Origin: an uncultured bacterium
GTDB taxonomy: Bacteria; Bacillota; Clostridia; Oscillospirales; Acutalibacteraceae
Direction of reading: 5' to 3'
Assembly: GCA_905215105.1 (NCBI GenBank)
Contig: CAJMOI010000097.1
Location: forward strand, 1 to 7,460
DNA length: 7,460 bases
Part shown: piece after piece, positions 5,218-7,460 of the stretch
How positions within the stretch are numbered: position 1 is the stretch's first letter
Layout of the letters: the number at the start of each line of letters is the position of its first letter
Position numbers and translations under genes: made by a program
Notes under the pieces: model-generated
The model's input: only the letters and a program-made list of their open reading frames with translations
Databases searched by the model: none
What the model was told of the DNA's origin: nothing

Positions 5218-6891
5218 ATTAACGGAATCACTTTGCGCGATGCGATCCTGTCCGGCGCCAATAATATCTGCAAAAGCAAAAAGTCGGTGGATGAGCTGAA
5301 CATTTTTCCTGTTCCGGATGGAGATACCGGCACCAATATGTCCATGACCATGACTGCCGCGATTCGCGAGCTGGAAAAGGATGAGGACCCGTCGGCCGGC
5401 AATGTAGCCCACCGTGCCGCTTCCGCCATGCTGCGGGGCGCCCGGGGAAATTCCGGCGTCATTCTCTCACTGCTGTTCCGCGGTTTTTCCAAGGGTCTGA
5501 AGGATCTGGAAATCGCGTCCGGTGCAGATCTGGCCAACGCTTTGGGACTGGGCGTGGACGCCGCTTATAAAGCGGTCATGACGCCTACAGAGGGTACCAT
5601 TCTGACGGTTGCCCGCGTTGCCTATGAAAAAGCCAGAGCCGCCGCTGCCATTGACAGCGATCCGGTATATGTGTGGTCTGCTGTTTGCATGGGTGCTGCC
5701 GCTGCGCTGGAAGAAACGCCGGAGCTGCTGCCGGTTCTGAAAAAAGCCGGTGTGGTAGATGCTGGCGGACAGGGTCTGTGCCTGATTTTTGACGGCATGA
5801 TGAGCGTCTTTAAGGACGGTGTCATGATCCAGATGGAAAAGAGCGACGAGGAAAAGGCGGAAGAAACCGCTGAGTTTTTCCGCAACGCTGCCGCTGAATT
5901 CGACCAGGAAATCAATTTCACCTATTGCACCGAGTTTATTGTAGGCCGTGACCCGGAAGTGACCCGTGATCCCATGGAGCTGCGGGCATATCTGGAAACC
6001 ATCGGCGATTGCGTAGTCGTGGTGGATGATGAAGAAATCATCAAGGTTCACGTTCATACGGAAAATCCCGGAAATGCTTTGCAGGAAGCCCTGACTTTCG
6101 GCCAGCTGCTGACGGTCAAGGTGGAAAATATGAAAGAACAGCACCGCAAGGCTGCTGAAGCCAACAATCAGGCGAAAGCAGCTGCACAGCCTGCCGCCAA
6201 ACCGGTTCTGGAACCGGCTGAGCCCGTGGAAGAGCTGGGCTTTGTGGCGGTGGCAGCCGGAGACGGCCTGCGCACCCTATTTACCGATCTGGGCTGTGCC
6301 CATGTGGTCAGCGGCGGCCAGACCATGAACCCCAGCACCGAGGACATTCTGGCGGCGGTACTGGCGACTCCAGCCAAAAAGGTCTTTGTGCTTCCCAATA
6401 ACAAAAACATCATCATGGCTGCGGAGCAGACCGTCCCGCTGGTAACAGACCGGGAAGTGGTGGTACTGCCCACCCGCACCATTCCTCAGGGACTTTCCGC
6501 TATGCTGGCGGTAGACCCGGACGCCCAGCCGGAAGAGAACCGTCAGCTGATGATGGACGCTGCCGGTGCTGTGGCCACCGGTCTGGTAACCTTTGCCGCC
6601 CGGGATTCCGAATTCGGCGGACACAAGATCCGTCAGGGCGACATTATGGGTCTGCGCAACGGCAAACTGGATTATATCGAGAAGGACCCGGTTCACACTT
6701 GCAGCAAGCTGACCCGTTCTATGGTCAACCGGAACACCTCCTTTATTACGCTGATTTACGGCAGTGATGTGACCGAGGCGCAGGCGGAGGATGCCTGCCG
6801 CCGGATTAAAAACAAGATCAGCGACGACATTGAAGTGACCCTTATCAACGGCGGGCAGCCGGTGTATTATTTCATTATTTCCGTGGAATAA
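5215..6891 (+). CDS. fakA: Fatty acid kinase catalytic subunit FakA (YloV/DAK2 family)
   Basis: 558 residues, close to the roughly 550 of characterised FakA/YloV proteins. The N-terminal DhaL-type kinase domain (about 1-205) carries PVPDGDTGTNM (Asp35 and Asp37 for magnesium-ATP), GARGNSGVILS (from Gly75) and DAGGQGL (from Asp182). The middle domain holds Cys238 (YCTEF) and His279/His281 (KVHVHTENPG), matching the metal-binding residues described in S. aureus FakA. After an Ala/Pro-rich linker (about 312-338), the C-terminal domain (339-558) is the part expected to engage FakB. FakA phosphorylates fatty acids held by FakB (DegV-family) proteins, giving acyl-phosphate for phospholipid synthesis in the cytosol. 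No fakB is in the window; it is usually encoded elsewhere. The gene has its own promoter and terminator, and recG follows as in Bacillus. One difference is Leu86 where relatives usually have Gln after GVILS. Confidence 0.93.
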   Translation: MINGITLRDAILSGANNICKSKKSVDELNIFPVPDGDTGTNMSMTMTAAIRELEKDEDPSAGNVAHRAASAMLRGARGNSGVILSLLFRGFSKGLKDLEIASGADLANALGLGVDAAYKAVMTPTEGTILTVARVAYEKARAAAAIDSDPVYVWSAVCMGAAAALEETPELLPVLKKAGVVDAGGQGLCLIFDGMMSVFKDGVMIQMEKSDEEKAEETAEFFRNAAAEFDQEINFTYCTEFIVGRDPEVTRDPMELRAYLETIGDCVVVVDDEEIIKVHVHTENPGNALQEALTFGQLLTVKVENMKEQHRKAAEANNQAKAAAQPAAKPVLEPAEPVEELGFVAVAAGDGLRTLFTDLGCAHVVSGGQTMNPSTEDILAAVLATPAKKVFVLPNNKNIIMAAEQTVPLVTDREVVVLPTRTIPQGLSAMLAVDPDAQPEENRQLMMDAAGAVATGLVTFAARDSEFGGHKIRQGDIMGLRNGKLDYIEKDPVHTCSKLTRSMVNRNTSFITLIYGSDVTEAQAEDACRRIKNKISDDIEVTLINGGQPVYYFIISVE

Positions 6892-6908
6892 TTCCGATTT
6901 TGCCTGTA

Positions 6909-6961
6909 ACAGGGACTATTGCCGGACATCCATTCGGCAACAGTCCCTGTGTTTTTATTTT
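6909..6961 (+). terminator. Intrinsic terminator after fakA
   Basis: ACAGGGACT (6909-6917) pairs with AGTCCCTGT (6942-6950) and TTGCCG (6919-6924) with CGGCAA (6935-6940), with one A-C mismatch between the two blocks and a ten-base loop. A T-rich tract (6952-6961) follows. It begins 17 bases after the fakA stop and is oriented rightwards; there is no matching A-run upstream to suggest leftward use. Confidence 0.92.
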
Positions 6962-6982
6962 CAAGGAGAAAGGGGCGGGCCC

Positions 6983-7460
6983 ATGGCTTCGCTGTTTGGC
7001 ATGAAAATTGAAACCCTCAAGGGAGTGGGAGAGAAGCGGGCTGCCCTGTTCCGAAAGATCGGAGCGCCGACAGTAGGGGACCTTCTGCGCCTGTATCCCC
7101 GCACCTATGAGGATTGGAGCGAACCAACTTCGATTGACGGGGCTCCGCTCCATGATGTGGCGGTGATTCGGGCAACGGTACTGGGGAAACCCCGGCGGCA
7201 GTTTATCCGAAAGGGCATGACGCTGTTTAAAGTGGACGTGACCGACGGTGTGCGGGATATGGTGCTCACCTATTTCAACAATCCCTATGTCCAGACCATG
7301 CTGGTGGAGGGAAAAGAGTATCTGTTTCGGGGAAAAATGCAGGGTACCTTCACCCGGCGGGAGATGACCGCGCCGGACTTTGTACCGGCGGAAAAAAGCG
7401 CTCCCATTGTGCCGGTATACCCCCAGACTGTGGGACTGTCCTCCCGGCAGATTGGGAATA
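6983..7460 (+). CDS. recG: ATP-dependent DNA helicase RecG, 5' part
   Basis: The first 159 codons of recG, open to the right edge. The protein starts MASLFGMKIETLKGVGEKRA, then has GAPTVGDLLRLYPRTYEDW, the helix-hairpin and entry to the wedge domain typical of RecG. An OB-fold follows (about residues 52-115), with LTYFNNPYVQTMLVEGKEYLF-type strands and then FRGKMQG. The helicase motor domains lie outside the window. RecG unwinds and regresses stalled forks and branched DNA, and acts in recombinational repair. Start: AAAGGGG (6969-6975) is seven bases before ATG 6983; the later in-frame ATG at 7001 has no ribosome binding site. No promoter is visible between the terminator and this start, so expression probably comes from read-through or an unrecognised promoter. 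Confidence 0.93.
   Translation, partial: MASLFGMKIETLKGVGEKRAALFRKIGAPTVGDLLRLYPRTYEDWSEPTSIDGAPLHDVAVIRATVLGKPRRQFIRKGMTLFKVDVTDGVRDMVLTYFNNPYVQTMLVEGKEYLFRGKMQGTFTRREMTAPDFVPAEKSAPIVPVYPQTVGLSSRQIGN

Noticed and set aside
5467..6144. 225-codon minus-strand frame opposite fakA
   Set aside because: It is a shadow of the strongly conserved fakA frame, with no recognisable domain or ribosome binding site support.
1..7460. CRISPR arrays, tRNA or rRNA genes, insertion sequences, attachment sites, defence or toxin genes
   Set aside because: No spaced repeats, transposase or integrase frames, tRNA cloverleaf or rRNA stretches were seen on either strand. The content is core genome.

Overview
The window reads as ordinary chromosomal DNA of a Gram-positive, Clostridia-like Firmicute, probably an Oscillospiraceae-type gut anaerobe. 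The reasons are the gene order (a yloV/fakA homologue next to recG, as in Bacillus), strong AGGAGG-type ribosome binding sites, sigma-A promoters close to consensus, three GTG starts, and base composition a little above 50% GC by eye. The family-level guess is inference; no rRNA or taxonomic marker is present.

Layout: (1) 1-305 is an AT-rich control region. A minus-strand promoter points out of the left edge towards an unidentified transcript or gene. Two candidate plus-strand promoters point into the first operon. (2) 306-4970 is a tight three-gene operon: a MoxR-type AAA+ ATPase, a membrane-anchored DUF58 protein, and an eight-helix membrane protein with an extracellular transglutaminase-like domain. 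The gaps are 10 nt and then a 4-nt GTGA overlap. (3) 4971-5214 is an intergenic region with a long-range inverted repeat, a near-perfect extended -10 promoter and a hairpin in the leader. (4) 5215-6891 is a FakA/YloV fatty-acid kinase, closed by a strong intrinsic terminator. (5) 6983-7460 is the 5' part of recG, which runs off the right edge.

How the genes relate: the first three form the widespread MoxR-DUF58-transglutaminase module. By analogy with MoxR partners, the ATPase is thought to act as a chaperone or remodeller for the DUF58 and transglutaminase proteins at the membrane; the substrate is unknown. FakA phosphorylates fatty acids presented by FakB (DegV-family) proteins, feeding acyl-phosphate into phospholipid synthesis. 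RecG is a branched-DNA helicase used in repair and fork rescue; its place beside fakA is conserved synteny rather than shared function.

No convincing new system was found. The points most worth a second look are the back-to-back promoters that appear to share one palindromic -35 hexamer, the unidentified minus-strand transcript at the left edge, the structured fakA leader, and the Glu in place of Asp in the transglutaminase triad.
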